Position numbers and translations under genes: made by a program. From the NCBI GenBank assembly GCA_009917695.1, contig JAACJG010000004.1:461321-525320 (forward strand): a stretch of 64,000 nt of DNA. Reading direction: 5' to 3'. The notes below the pieces were generated by a model. It saw nothing but the letters and a program-made list of their open reading frames with translations. It was not told the DNA's origin and ran no database searches. This stretch comes from Candidatus Rifleibacterium amylolyticum. GTDB lineage: Bacteria; Muiribacteriota; Ozemobacteria; Ozemobacterales; Ozemobacteraceae. This document shows, in pieces, positions 28,012 to 36,187 of this stretch. Every line of letters starts with the position of its first letter. Position 1 is the first letter of the stretch.

Positions 28012-29985
28012 ATGAGAAAACTGTTTAAAAGTGTTTCATGGCTGTTAAGCTGTCGACAGAGGCTATTGGCGGCTTTATTGCTGCTGACCTCTTTGCTGGT
28101 GGCCGGTTGTGAGAACAAGATGGGTACTCAGCGCGGCGCCGTTTCGGGTATCATAACCGATCAGAACGGTCATCTGATCGCCGGGGCGGTGGTGACTTCG
28201 CACCGATCGTTGTTCAGTGCAGCGACAGATGAAAAGGGGCGCTACTCCTTTACTTCTCTCGATGTCGGAACCCATCGCCTCAGTGTTGAGCGTGCCGGTT
28301 ACTTCACCGCCTCTAAAACAATCGAGCTCGGCTATGGTCTGGTGCAGGAAGGCATCGATTTCAAACTTGAGCCGCTCGATGACATGATCAGTTTTACTCT
28401 GGCCCGCCGCAGCGGTTCAGATGCCGTTATCGAGGTAAGCTGTCGTGAGCCGATGTCTGTCTGGCTTGGATGGCGGGAGAAGCATAGTGCCCGGGTGCAG
28501 ACGCAGCCAACGCAGACGCTCTCGCAGCATCAGATAGTTCTCAGCGGGCTTTTCCCCGGTACTGAATATATATTCGAGGCTGAGGGCCTGACCGCTGATG
28601 GCAGAAGATTCATTTCGAGCCAGGGTTCTTTCAAAACCGTTCCTTATGGCGATCTTGCCGGATCTCCCGATGTTGTAACCGGTTTCAAGGTAGCGCAGGG
28701 AAGCAGTGGGCCTGTCTTGAGCTGGCAATACGATGGCATCGACCCTCTGGAGGGTTTTCGCGTATATCGCGCCCAGAGCGGCGAGAGCATGGCACTGATT
28801 CAGGATGAAAACATGCTCTTTGCTTCAGAGCGCAGTTATACTGATGATAACACAGTGCCAGGGCGTTTCTACAGCTATGCTGTGCAGTCGGTTGATCTCG
28901 ATGGCAATGTGTCCTCAATGTCGGCAACCATCAACATTGTGCCTGCCGGCAAAATTACTGAAGATCTGACCTGGAAAGCAAGCTGGAGCCCGATTTCTAT
29001 CAACGGCGATCTGATTATTCCGGCTGGTCGAACTTTGACAATAGAACCTGGCGTAACTCTTCGGTTCAGCAGTGTTGACGAAGGCAGAACCGGCTATCGC
29101 CCTGATATTTGCGAACTTATTGTGGAAGGTTCGCTGGTGGCGGCCGGTGACGAGAGTTCGCCGATCAGAATGATTTCTGCGGCGGCGCTAGCCGGTAAAG
29201 CAGACTGGGACGGCATTCGCATGGTACCTGCCGGTATTCAGAATAGAAGCGTGCTGACGCATCTCGTAATTTCTGGCGCGGAAAAGGGCTTGACCATCTA
29301 TGCTGGCGATTACGAATTGTCTGATGTAACTGCGCGCTACTGTGAGAGCGGCATTGTATTGCAGGGTGCCAGCGGAACCTCGCTGTTGAACCTTAATATT
29401 GAAGATTGTGATTATGCTTTCTCAGCTGAAAGCACGTGGAACTGCAATCTGGAAAATCTGCGGATTCGTGGTGGCCGCACCGGTATCAGTCTTGCGGGCA
29501 ACAGTAATTTTTCGTTGTCTGTTCTTGATGTTAGAAATGTGCGTGAAGTCGCGGCGAGAGTCGTCGATCGCTCCTCACCACGTTTTCGTAATGGCGTCCT
29601 GCATTCGTTGCAGACAGGCTTGTCGATTGGCAGTTGCAGCGGTGACTACCAGTATCTGACCATCGACGCTGTCAATGGAATTCTCGTTGATGGCGCCGAT
29701 GTGCAGACAATCAGAAACTGCATTGTGGTAAATCTTCAGATGCCGGGCAGTGGCTATGGCATCGAAGAAAAGACTCTCGGGCGCAGCTATGTTTATAACA
29801 ATATTTACGGTTTTCTTCAGGCTACGCGTAACTGCGATCAGCTTGGCGCACCAGTTATCAATGCTGATCCTGCTTTTGTCGGGGGTGTTGGCAGCGAATT
29901 TGATTATCATCTCAAATCTGATTCGCCTCTGGTCGCGGCGTCTGACAACAATGGCCAGCCGGGAGCATACGGCAGCGGCGGATAA
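28012..29985 (+). CDS. Lipoprotein with regulatory-like, FN3 and beta-helix domains (third paralogue)
   Basis: A 657-residue protein with the lipobox VAGC. The regulatory-like domain (AVSGIITDQNGHLIAGAVVTS) is followed by FN3-like domains (VLSWQYDGIDPLEGFRVYRAQ), the linker VPAGKITEDLTWKASWSPIS and a beta-helix ending in NADPAFVGG...FDYHLKSDSPL. That terminal motif is shared with copy two (TDPKFVGGNPFDYNLAPDS). The ATG at 28012 is 3 nt after the preceding stop, with TAAGG upstream. The three genes clearly arose by tandem duplication and have diverged widely. Confidence 0.88.
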   Translation: MRKLFKSVSWLLSCRQRLLAALLLLTSLLVAGCENKMGTQRGAVSGIITDQNGHLIAGAVVTSHRSLFSAATDEKGRYSFTSLDVGTHRLSVERAGYFTASKTIELGYGLVQEGIDFKLEPLDDMISFTLARRSGSDAVIEVSCREPMSVWLGWREKHSARVQTQPTQTLSQHQIVLSGLFPGTEYIFEAEGLTADGRRFISSQGSFKTVPYGDLAGSPDVVTGFKVAQGSSGPVLSWQYDGIDPLEGFRVYRAQSGESMALIQDENMLFASERSYTDDNTVPGRFYSYAVQSVDLDGNVSSMSATINIVPAGKITEDLTWKASWSPISINGDLIIPAGRTLTIEPGVTLRFSSVDEGRTGYRPDICELIVEGSLVAAGDESSPIRMISAAALAGKADWDGIRMVPAGIQNRSVLTHLVISGAEKGLTIYAGDYELSDVTARYCESGIVLQGASGTSLLNLNIEDCDYAFSAESTWNCNLENLRIRGGRTGISLAGNSNFSLSVLDVRNVREVAARVVDRSSPRFRNGVLHSLQTGLSIGSCSGDYQYLTIDAVNGILVDGADVQTIRNCIVVNLQMPGSGYGIEEKTLGRSYVYNNIYGFLQATRNCDQLGAPVINADPAFVGGVGSEFDYHLKSDSPLVAASDNNGQPGAYGSGG

Positions 29986-30053
29986 TTTTCTCAACTCTGC
30001 GCTGTGAGGTGCCGATAACTCCTGAAAGAGCACAAGAGTTCCGGAGGTTAACA

Positions 30054-30602
30054 ATGCGCAGCTACGGTATTACTTTTTTACTGGCCGGTCTGATATTTGC
30101 CTCTGCCGGCGATGTCGAAGCACAGAGAACCGGTAACCGGGAAATGCATGAGCGTATAAACGCCTTGCGAAACAGATTGCAGAACTACCAGCTGGAGCGG
30201 ATTCGGGCTGAGCCTAAAAAGGCTCCTCTGATCGAAGAAAGAGAATCGGTAGAAGTTAAGTTTGAAGAACTCGTCGAAAATTTTGAGTCACGCAAAGATG
30301 TTGCTGTGACCGTTCTATTTCACGATGAAGATTTTTCCAGGAGCAGGTCGACAGAATCATCTTCTGTTGAAGGCTTAAGCGGAAGCATTGAAGTTGCTGA
30401 TGCCGCGGTTGAGCCGACACCCGTCAAAGAAAACGCCATTCCTTTAACTTCAGATCTGGCAGATGCTGCAAAGCAGCTTGATATGGAAAGAGCTCAGCGC
30501 CAGGAAAAATACGAAGCTCTCAGGCGAAGAGTTCAGATGGCAACTCGCCGTGTGCATGAAGAAGCCCGTGAGATCAACGGCATGGTTGCACAGATACCCT
30601 GA
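30054..30602 (+). CDS. Secreted coiled-coil protein of unknown function
   Basis: About 182 residues from the ATG at 30054, which has an ideal CCGGAGG site 6 nt upstream. A signal peptide (MRSYGITFLLAGLIFASAG) is followed by two charged helical stretches (about 28-75 and 135-175) with heptad-like spacing and a Ser/Glu/Pro-rich middle. No known domain is seen. It lies 68 nt downstream of the third lipoprotein on the same strand and may be co-transcribed, so a structural or assembly role for those lipoproteins is possible but untested. Confidence 0.75.
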   Translation: MRSYGITFLLAGLIFASAGDVEAQRTGNREMHERINALRNRLQNYQLERIRAEPKKAPLIEERESVEVKFEELVENFESRKDVAVTVLFHDEDFSRSRSTESSSVEGLSGSIEVADAAVEPTPVKENAIPLTSDLADAAKQLDMERAQRQEKYEALRRRVQMATRRVHEEAREINGMVAQIP

Positions 30603-30616
30603 TTTCAGAATTTTGA

Positions 30617-30646
30617 CAAAAAAATGAGCTGCCTTCTGAGCAGCTC
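30617..30646 (-). terminator. Intrinsic terminator of a minus-strand transcript
   Basis: On the minus strand the stem GAGCTGC/GCAGCTC (7 bp) with a 7-nt loop is followed by ATTTTTTTG. No minus-strand protein gene ends just before it; nadE already has a separate terminator at 30823. Confidence 0.82.
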
Positions 30647-30810
30647 TAAAGGGATATTGTTGGGTTACTCGACCTTTTGCAAGGTCTACTGAAAAGCGAA
30701 CTTTTCAGTGAGGGCCAATAGCAACGAGCTGTCTGCCAATGATGCGCCCCGTCAGGGACAGCAAAACAGCACGTATAGAACGTTTGAGTGCAGATCCTCT
30801 CCAAATCTGT
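30617..30810 (-). ncRNA. Candidate structured non-coding RNA
   Basis: The interval between the nadE terminator and the terminator at 30617 has no plausible coding frame but is rich in perfect hairpins: CAGAT/ATCTG (30791-30809), GCTGTC/GACAGC (30728-30762), CTGAAAAG/CTTTTCAG with a 4-nt loop (30689-30708) and GACCTT/AAGGTC (30671-30686), then the terminator stem. The orientation is set by the terminator T-run. I cannot match it to 6S, RNase P, SRP or tmRNA. The 5' end is unknown and no clear promoter is visible. Confidence 0.55.
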
Positions 30811-30822
30811 TCTAATTTTAAC

Positions 30823-30850
30823 AAAAAAAAACAGATATGCCAACAGGCAT
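30823..30850 (-). terminator. Probable intrinsic terminator of nadE
   Basis: On the minus strand a short 5-bp stem ATGCC/GGCAT with loop TGTT is followed by ATCTG and then nine T. It overlaps the nadE stop region. The stem is short, so efficiency may be modest. Confidence 0.55.
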
Positions 30851-32859
30851 TATGGGGTGTTGTTTTTCAGCTGATCAAGCCAGGTTTCGGCAGATGCATC
30901 ACTTGGCGCCCGCCAGTCACCGCGCGGCGAAAGGGCACCGCCAGATCCGACCTTGGGAGCGTCAGGTACGCAGCTGCGTTTGAATTGTGACTGGCCAAAA
31001 AATCTTTTAATGAAGACTTCGAGCCACTTTTTTATAGTGGCAAAATCATAGCGCTTCTCGCCGTGTGCCCAGGCACACCAGCTGAGATAAGCGACTTTAG
31101 ACGGTCTGAACCCATAGCGCAACAGATAGTAAAGATTGAAATCCTGTAATTCATAAGGGCCCACCGCCTCTTCTGTCATTTGTGCCGGCGTATCGTGACT
31201 CTCGCCAGGAACCAGTTCGGGCGAAATCTGGCTTTCTACTATTGCGCGAAGGGTTTTTGCGGCTTTGTCTCCGAATTCATTGTTGTCGATGAACCAGTTG
31301 ATCAGGTAGCGCACCAGAGTTTTGGGAACCGAAGCGTTGGGATTGTAGTGCGACATGTGATCGCCAACTCCATAGGTGCACCAGCCAAGCGCGAGTTCGC
31401 TGAGATCGCCGGTTCCGACTACCAGAGCGCCGTTGGCGTTAGCGAGTCTGAACAGGTGCGATGTTCTTTCGCCGGCCTGCACGTTTTCGAAAGTTATGTC
31501 ATAAACCTTTTCTCCCTGCGCGAAGGGGTGTCCGATGTCTTTGAACATCTGCATGCACGATGGTTTAATGTCGATTTCGCGGGCACTTGCGCCGAGTGCC
31601 TTCATCAGATCGTGCGCACTCGATCTGGTGCTGTCGGAAGTCGCATAACCTGGCATGGTGCAGGCGATCAGGTTGCTGCGCGGCAGGCCGAGGCGGTCGA
31701 GCGCCTTACACGCAACGATGAGTGCCAGAGTAGAGTCGAGTCCGCCGGAAACCCCGATTACCAGCTTTTGAATGCCACTGCTCTGCAGGCGTGTCGCCAG
31801 GCCTTGAATTTGAATGTTGAGGACTTCCTGGCAGCGTTGCAGTCGTAGAGTCGCTGCGTCAGGGACGAACGGAAATCTGGCAATGCTGCGGACCAGGGGG
31901 ACTTCTTTATTGATCGCCGGGCAGGTAAATTCAAGCGTTCTGAATTTTCTGATGTCAGCTGAGTACTCGTGCGCGCAGTCTTTGAAACTGCTGTTACGCA
32001 TGCGCTCGAGCTGTAATTTTTCGACATCGATATCAGAAATGATAATTGATCCTGAAGAACTGAAGCGTTCACTTTCTTCAAGGATAGTGCCGTTTTCACC
32101 GATGAGCGCGTGCCCGTCCCAGGCGAGATCGGTTGTCGACTCGCCCTGGCCGGCGCCACTGTAGACATAGGCGCTGAGCAGGCGGGCCGAAGTCGATCTG
32201 ACCATAAGTTGACGATATTCGGGTTTGCCGATTATCGCACTGCTGGCTGAAGGGTTGCAGACTATAGTTGCTCCGGCCATTGCCAGCCAGCTGGAAGGTG
32301 TTACCGGGGCCCAGAGGTCTTCGCAGATTTCAACCGCTATTGTGGCGTCAGGGTTTTCACGGCATCTGAAAAGCAGGTCGCTGCCAATTGCGACTGTCTG
32401 ATTGCAGATATGGATGAACTGGTGTTGAAGCTCTTTTGCTGATGAAAACTGACGTTTTTCGTAAAATTCGGCATAATTGGGGAGATAGGTCTTGGGAACC
32501 AGTCCAAGAAGTTTGCCACCTTGCAGCAATGCGGCGCAGTTGTAAAGGCGTCCTGAGAGCATAAGCGGCAGACCGGTAATCACTAATGGGCTATAGGAGG
32601 AGCTTGCCTGCAGCAGTGACAGCAACGCCGTTTCGCATTCATCGAGCAGGCTTTGCTGGTGAAAAAGATCCTGAAGCGAGTAACCGCTCAGGCTGAGTTC
32701 AGGAAACACTACTACGCCAACGTGCTTTTCGTGGCATTGTCTGAGCATGACGATCTGAGCCGAGGCGTTCTGCATGGGGCGCGCCAGGCTGACCAGCGGA
32801 GTGGCAGCGGCACATCTGAAAAAGCCATGCGTAAATGGATTGAAAAAATTATTCTGCAT
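30850..32859 (-). CDS. nadE: Glutamine-dependent NAD+ synthetase
   Basis: A 669-residue two-domain enzyme. The N-terminal nitrilase-fold glutaminase has the triad Glu54 (FPELSLSGY), Lys123 (VPKTYLPNY) and Cys179 (VEICEDLW). The C-terminal NAD synthase carries the PP-loop SGGLDS (371-376). It amidates nicotinic acid adenine dinucleotide to NAD+ using glutamine ammonia channelled between domains. The length is typical of the bacterial glutamine-dependent form. It sits 40 nt downstream of the MotE-like gene at the end of the flagellar run, on the same strand; read-through is possible but no functional link is known. Confidence 0.97.
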   Translation of the reverse strand: MQNNFFNPFTHGFFRCAAATPLVSLARPMQNASAQIVMLRQCHEKHVGVVVFPELSLSGYSLQDLFHQQSLLDECETALLSLLQASSSYSPLVITGLPLMLSGRLYNCAALLQGGKLLGLVPKTYLPNYAEFYEKRQFSSAKELQHQFIHICNQTVAIGSDLLFRCRENPDATIAVEICEDLWAPVTPSSWLAMAGATIVCNPSASSAIIGKPEYRQLMVRSTSARLLSAYVYSGAGQGESTTDLAWDGHALIGENGTILEESERFSSSGSIIISDIDVEKLQLERMRNSSFKDCAHEYSADIRKFRTLEFTCPAINKEVPLVRSIARFPFVPDAATLRLQRCQEVLNIQIQGLATRLQSSGIQKLVIGVSGGLDSTLALIVACKALDRLGLPRSNLIACTMPGYATSDSTRSSAHDLMKALGASAREIDIKPSCMQMFKDIGHPFAQGEKVYDITFENVQAGERTSHLFRLANANGALVVGTGDLSELALGWCTYGVGDHMSHYNPNASVPKTLVRYLINWFIDNNEFGDKAAKTLRAIVESQISPELVPGESHDTPAQMTEEAVGPYELQDFNLYYLLRYGFRPSKVAYLSWCAWAHGEKRYDFATIKKWLEVFIKRFFGQSQFKRSCVPDAPKVGSGGALSPRGDWRAPSDASAETWLDQLKNNTP

Positions 32860-32899
32860 GGCCCTATGCTATAGCGTTTTTATCTATCTGACAAGAAGA

Positions 32900-33814
32900 T
32901 CAGCGTAAATTTGCCTGAGTGTCATCAATAAGATTTTGCAGGCTTGGCGGAACATAGGTTCGGGATGGCCCCGGAGTAGGTAAAGCAAGGGGTTGCTGCC
33001 CTATTTTCATAATCTTGCCGGCTTTTTCGGGATCCATGAAGCCGAGCACTTTGCCTGAATGCTGAGGGTTGAGGCCGGAAAGGATCTCGTAAATCAGCTT
33101 ATCATCGGGAACTTCGTCGAAAATCGTTGACAGCGCCTTGGGCTCCATCTGGGCAGCAATGCTTCTGACCTGATCGAGGCGGTTTTCCTGCTCCATGAAG
33201 CGGATCAGGCTGGACTCAAGATTGAGCGTTTCGGAAGCGAGTCGGTTGGAAAGTTCGTCGATAGCGGCTTTTCGCTTGTCCAGGTCGGCCTTTTCATCTG
33301 CGAACTTCTTTTGTTCAAGTGCCAGTTCCTCGCGCAGCTTGCGTAACTCTTCCATTTCCCGTGTATATTGCTCTTTTTGCGAGCGGATGAGTCCGCGATA
33401 AGAATCTTCAAGCGCTTTGGCACGAGCTTCAAGATCGCGGCTTCCCTGGGTGATCAGGCGATTGAAGCGCTCCTGTTCCTGCAGCATGAGTTGCTGGTAG
33501 CGCTCTTCTTCCGGCAGCTGGTGCAGTTGCACGAAATCGAAATATGGCTCGAATGGCCAGGTTTTTCGCCATTCTTCAGGTATGCGGTGTCGGAAAGTAT
33601 ATATGTTGAGAAAATCGAGAGTCAGTGCAGAAAGAAAAAGTGCCACACCGAGTGACGCGAGCAGAAACATGTACATCAGCCGGCTCAGAGCCAGGAATAT
33701 TTTAGAAGGCTTGCGTTCTTCTTTTGAACTTTCCTGCTTGTCTGAAGGGGCTGTTTTGGCCGCTGGTGCTGGTATTATCGGTTCAACTGCCTGAGTTTCT
33801 TTTTTTTCTGGCAT
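32900..33814 (-). CDS. MotE-like (MgtE-N domain) flagellar-cluster membrane protein
   Basis: A 304-residue protein: a Pro/Lys-rich cytoplasmic start, one transmembrane helix (about 45-68), a long coiled coil (about 105-215) and a C-terminal MgtE_N-type helical domain (about 218-270, IAAQMEPKALSTIFDEVPDD, then ILSGLNPQHSGKVLGFMDPEKA). This architecture and its position after fliJ match MotE/YlxF proteins, which act as MotC chaperones or stator-associated factors in other bacteria. It is 12 nt downstream of the transglycosylase-like gene. The name motE is not assigned because function differs among lineages. Confidence 0.8.
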   Translation of the reverse strand: MPEKKETQAVEPIIPAPAAKTAPSDKQESSKEERKPSKIFLALSRLMYMFLLASLGVALFLSALTLDFLNIYTFRHRIPEEWRKTWPFEPYFDFVQLHQLPEEERYQQLMLQEQERFNRLITQGSRDLEARAKALEDSYRGLIRSQKEQYTREMEELRKLREELALEQKKFADEKADLDKRKAAIDELSNRLASETLNLESSLIRFMEQENRLDQVRSIAAQMEPKALSTIFDEVPDDKLIYEILSGLNPQHSGKVLGFMDPEKAGKIMKIGQQPLALPTPGPSRTYVPPSLQNLIDDTQANLR

Positions 33815-33826
33815 CGAAAAGTTTCC

Positions 33827-34420
33827 TTATTCCTTCTTCTTGTCTTCGCCAAGTCCGCTCAAGACCTGACTGACAAAATTCTGTGTCGATTGAAAGGGTG
33901 GAATTCCGCCGAATCTTTTGACAGTCGCCGGATCACTGCTATAAGCAGCCAGTGCGTTAGAAATATTGCCGCCGTTGCGTTTGAGCATGTCGGCAAGATG
34001 GGTCGTGCCGGCCTTTATGTTTTGTTCAGGATCGAAGGGGTTCTGAAAGCCGAGTTGGCTGAAAATTTCGGGTTTGACCTGCATGAGTCCAAGATTGCCC
34101 TGCTGGTCGACTGCCTGCGGATTGTTGCCTGAGGCTACTGCAATCAGCTGTTTAACCAGTTGAACGCTGAGATTGTGCTCTTTTGAATATTTTTCAACAA
34201 GCTTTTCGACGTCGGCTCTAAGATCATTGGCAATGGCTGTTGTCGCAGGATTGCTGGCAGGCGAGGCGTTTATGCCTTGCGATACCGGAGTTTTGGTGGC
34301 TTCGATCATGGCGGCGGCAAAAGTCTGTTGCTGTCTGCGTCCGCGTCTCTGAGCCATGCCCTTAAAGCTTTGATTGAGGCCGTCGATGCGTTCAAGTATG
34401 CGATTCATGTTTTCAAGCAT
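33827..34420 (-). CDS. Lytic-transglycosylase-fold flagellar protein, catalytic Glu missing
   Basis: A 197-residue protein with no signal peptide. The N-terminal 65 residues are low in motifs; residues about 75-190 are an SLT-type lysozyme fold (LVKQLIAVASGNNPQAV, GNLGLMQVKPEIF, NPFDPEQNIKAG, NALAAYSSDPATV). In active family members the first motif is ...xESGfNP...; here the Glu is Ala96, and the AYNAGPGAV motif has become AYSSDPATV. It is therefore unlikely to cut peptidoglycan. It overlaps fliJ by 8 nt in the flagellar operon, where active enzymes (FlgJ/SltF-like) usually help the rod cross the wall. Confidence 0.82.
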   Translation of the reverse strand: MLENMNRILERIDGLNQSFKGMAQRRGRRQQQTFAAAMIEATKTPVSQGINASPASNPATTAIANDLRADVEKLVEKYSKEHNLSVQLVKQLIAVASGNNPQAVDQQGNLGLMQVKPEIFSQLGFQNPFDPEQNIKAGTTHLADMLKRNGGNISNALAAYSSDPATVKRFGGIPPFQSTQNFVSQVLSGLGEDKKKE

Positions 34421-34865
34421 CGTCGTCGTCTCCTGCTGACCTTTTCAGGCGGTTTCCGTATTCATCGAGTCTTTTCTGTTCTTTTTTGAGCATTTCTTTT
34501 TTGTAGGCCGCTTCATCTTTTTCCCGCATCTTTTCGTAGGTCATGCGGTTGCGGCGCTTGATCATCAGCTCATCGAAGATTTTCTGCCGCTGTTTTTCGA
34601 GACGTTCGAGTTCTTCTTCCTGGTATTCCCAGGCTCTTTGTAAACGAGTGAGATAGGCCGGATACATCTGCACCCGCATCATTTCTCCAGCCTGCAGATC
34701 GAGAGCTTTCTGCTCGAGGGCCTGAGCATATTCATCTTTGAATTTGCTGATTTCGGCTTTGACTGCATTGATCTGGCCGTCTTTCATGGCTAATCTGGTT
34801 TTTACCTCATTCTCTTCATGAATACAGATTTCCAGAATCTGCTGGAAACGGAAGACAAAAGCCAT
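34413..34865 (-). CDS. fliJ: Flagellar export chaperone FliJ
   Basis: A 150-residue, nearly all-helical charged protein that begins MAFVFRFQQILEICIHEENE, the usual FliJ start (F.F..vL..r..eE). Two long antiparallel coiled-coil helices follow. FliJ is the central stalk-like subunit of the FliI hexamer and escorts export chaperones. It lies 2 nt downstream of fliI, which supports the call since sequence conservation in this family is low. The acidic DDDDA tail is unremarkable. Confidence 0.9.
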   Translation of the reverse strand: MAFVFRFQQILEICIHEENEVKTRLAMKDGQINAVKAEISKFKDEYAQALEQKALDLQAGEMMRVQMYPAYLTRLQRAWEYQEEELERLEKQRQKIFDELMIKRRNRMTYEKMREKDEAAYKKEMLKKEQKRLDEYGNRLKRSAGDDDDA

Positions 34866-34867
34866 TA

Positions 34868-36187
34868 TCAGCCGCCCTGACCGACAATTTTACTCAAAGC
34901 CTCGATACTTTTTTCGAATGGAATCGCCTCGTTGATGCCCTGTCTGATAAGAGACTCGATCAAGGGTTCCTTTTGAATAGCTTCATCGATTTTCGGATCT
35001 GAACCGGTTTTGTAGGCGCCAAGGCTGATTGCGTCTGCATTTTTAACGTAAGTCGAATAGATGTTGCGAAGTCTGCCTGCCATGTCAAAGTGTGACTTGG
35101 CGCAGATTTCAGGCATAAGTCGCGAAATGCTGCCGAGAATATCGACGGCCGGGTAGATGTTCTGATGAGCCAGGTCGCGGCTGAGAACCAGGTGTCCGTC
35201 GAGAATACCGCGTACTGCATCGGCTACCGGTTCATCCATGTCGCCGCCTTCGACCAGTACAGTGTAAATGCCGGTAATCGAGCCTTTTCTTGCGGTTCCG
35301 GCTCGTTCAAGCAGTTTTGGTAAAAGCGAAAAGACTGATGGAGTGTAGCCTCTGGTGGTAGGTGGTTCGCCAACGGCAAGACCAATTTCGCGCTGAGCCA
35401 GGGCAAAGCGGGTTACCGAGTCCATCATCAGCATAACTCTTTTGTCGCGATCGCGAAAATATTCGGCGATAGCGGTTGCCGTGAAGGCGGCTTTGACGCG
35501 CACCAGCGCCGGCTGCTCGGAGGTGGCAACTACTACTATCGAACGGCGCAGGCCTTCTTCCCCGAGATCTTTTTCGAGAAATTCACGCACTTCGCGACCT
35601 CGTTCACCGATGAGCGCTACCACATTGATATCAGCCTGTGAACTTCGGCAGACCATGCCCATGAGAGTACTTTTGCCAACGCCAGAGCCTGCAAAAATAC
35701 CCATTCTCTGACCGCTGCCGATAGTGAGCAGGCTGTCGATGACTCTGACGCCGGTTGGCAGTGCTGTCAGGATACGCTTGCGGGTGAGGGGGTTGGGAGG
35801 CTCTCTGTTTATTGGTACTCTGGCGATTTCAGGAGACAGATCGCCTTTATCATCGGTGGGATGCCCAAGTCCGTTGAGCACACGCCCAAGCAGTTCTTCG
35901 CCTGCCGGCGCCGTCAGTGGGGTTCCGGTCGGTATGACTTCGCTGCCTTGTCTTATGCCTTCTGTGTGAACGAGCGGCATGAGCAGCACGCTGCCGCGTC
36001 TGAATCCGACGATTTCGCAGGGCAGGGGGCCCGCTGGCGTAATTATGTGGCAGAGGTCACCAACCGGGTTTTGTGGGCCGGTTGCTTCGATAAGCAGGCC
36101 GACGACCTGGGTGACCTTGCCATTGACCCTTATTGGGTCAGTGTTCATCAGGGTAGATGTGTAGTCGGCAAATGGAATTTCGCTCAT
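34868..36187 (-). CDS. fliI: Flagellum-specific ATPase FliI
   Basis: A 439-residue F1-beta-like ATPase. The Walker A motif GSGVGKST is at 167-174, followed by IGERGREVREF and a Walker B strand ending RVMLMMDSVTRFA. GEPPTTRGYTPSVFSLLPKLLERAG is the export-ATPase signature region. It energises unfolding and delivery of substrates at the flagellar type III secretion gate. Its start overlaps the fliH stop by 4 nt. Confidence 0.97.
   Translation of the reverse strand: MSEIPFADYTSTLMNTDPIRVNGKVTQVVGLLIEATGPQNPVGDLCHIITPAGPLPCEIVGFRRGSVLLMPLVHTEGIRQGSEVIPTGTPLTAPAGEELLGRVLNGLGHPTDDKGDLSPEIARVPINREPPNPLTRKRILTALPTGVRVIDSLLTIGSGQRMGIFAGSGVGKSTLMGMVCRSSQADINVVALIGERGREVREFLEKDLGEEGLRRSIVVVATSEQPALVRVKAAFTATAIAEYFRDRDKRVMLMMDSVTRFALAQREIGLAVGEPPTTRGYTPSVFSLLPKLLERAGTARKGSITGIYTVLVEGGDMDEPVADAVRGILDGHLVLSRDLAHQNIYPAVDILGSISRLMPEICAKSHFDMAGRLRNIYSTYVKNADAISLGAYKTGSDPKIDEAIQKEPLIESLIRQGINEAIPFEKSIEALSKIVGQGG

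Noticed and set aside
30783-30815. Sigma-54-like TTGGAGAGGATCTGCA on the minus strand before the candidate ncRNA
   Set aside because: The GG to GC spacing is 9 instead of 10 and the -24 box is poor.
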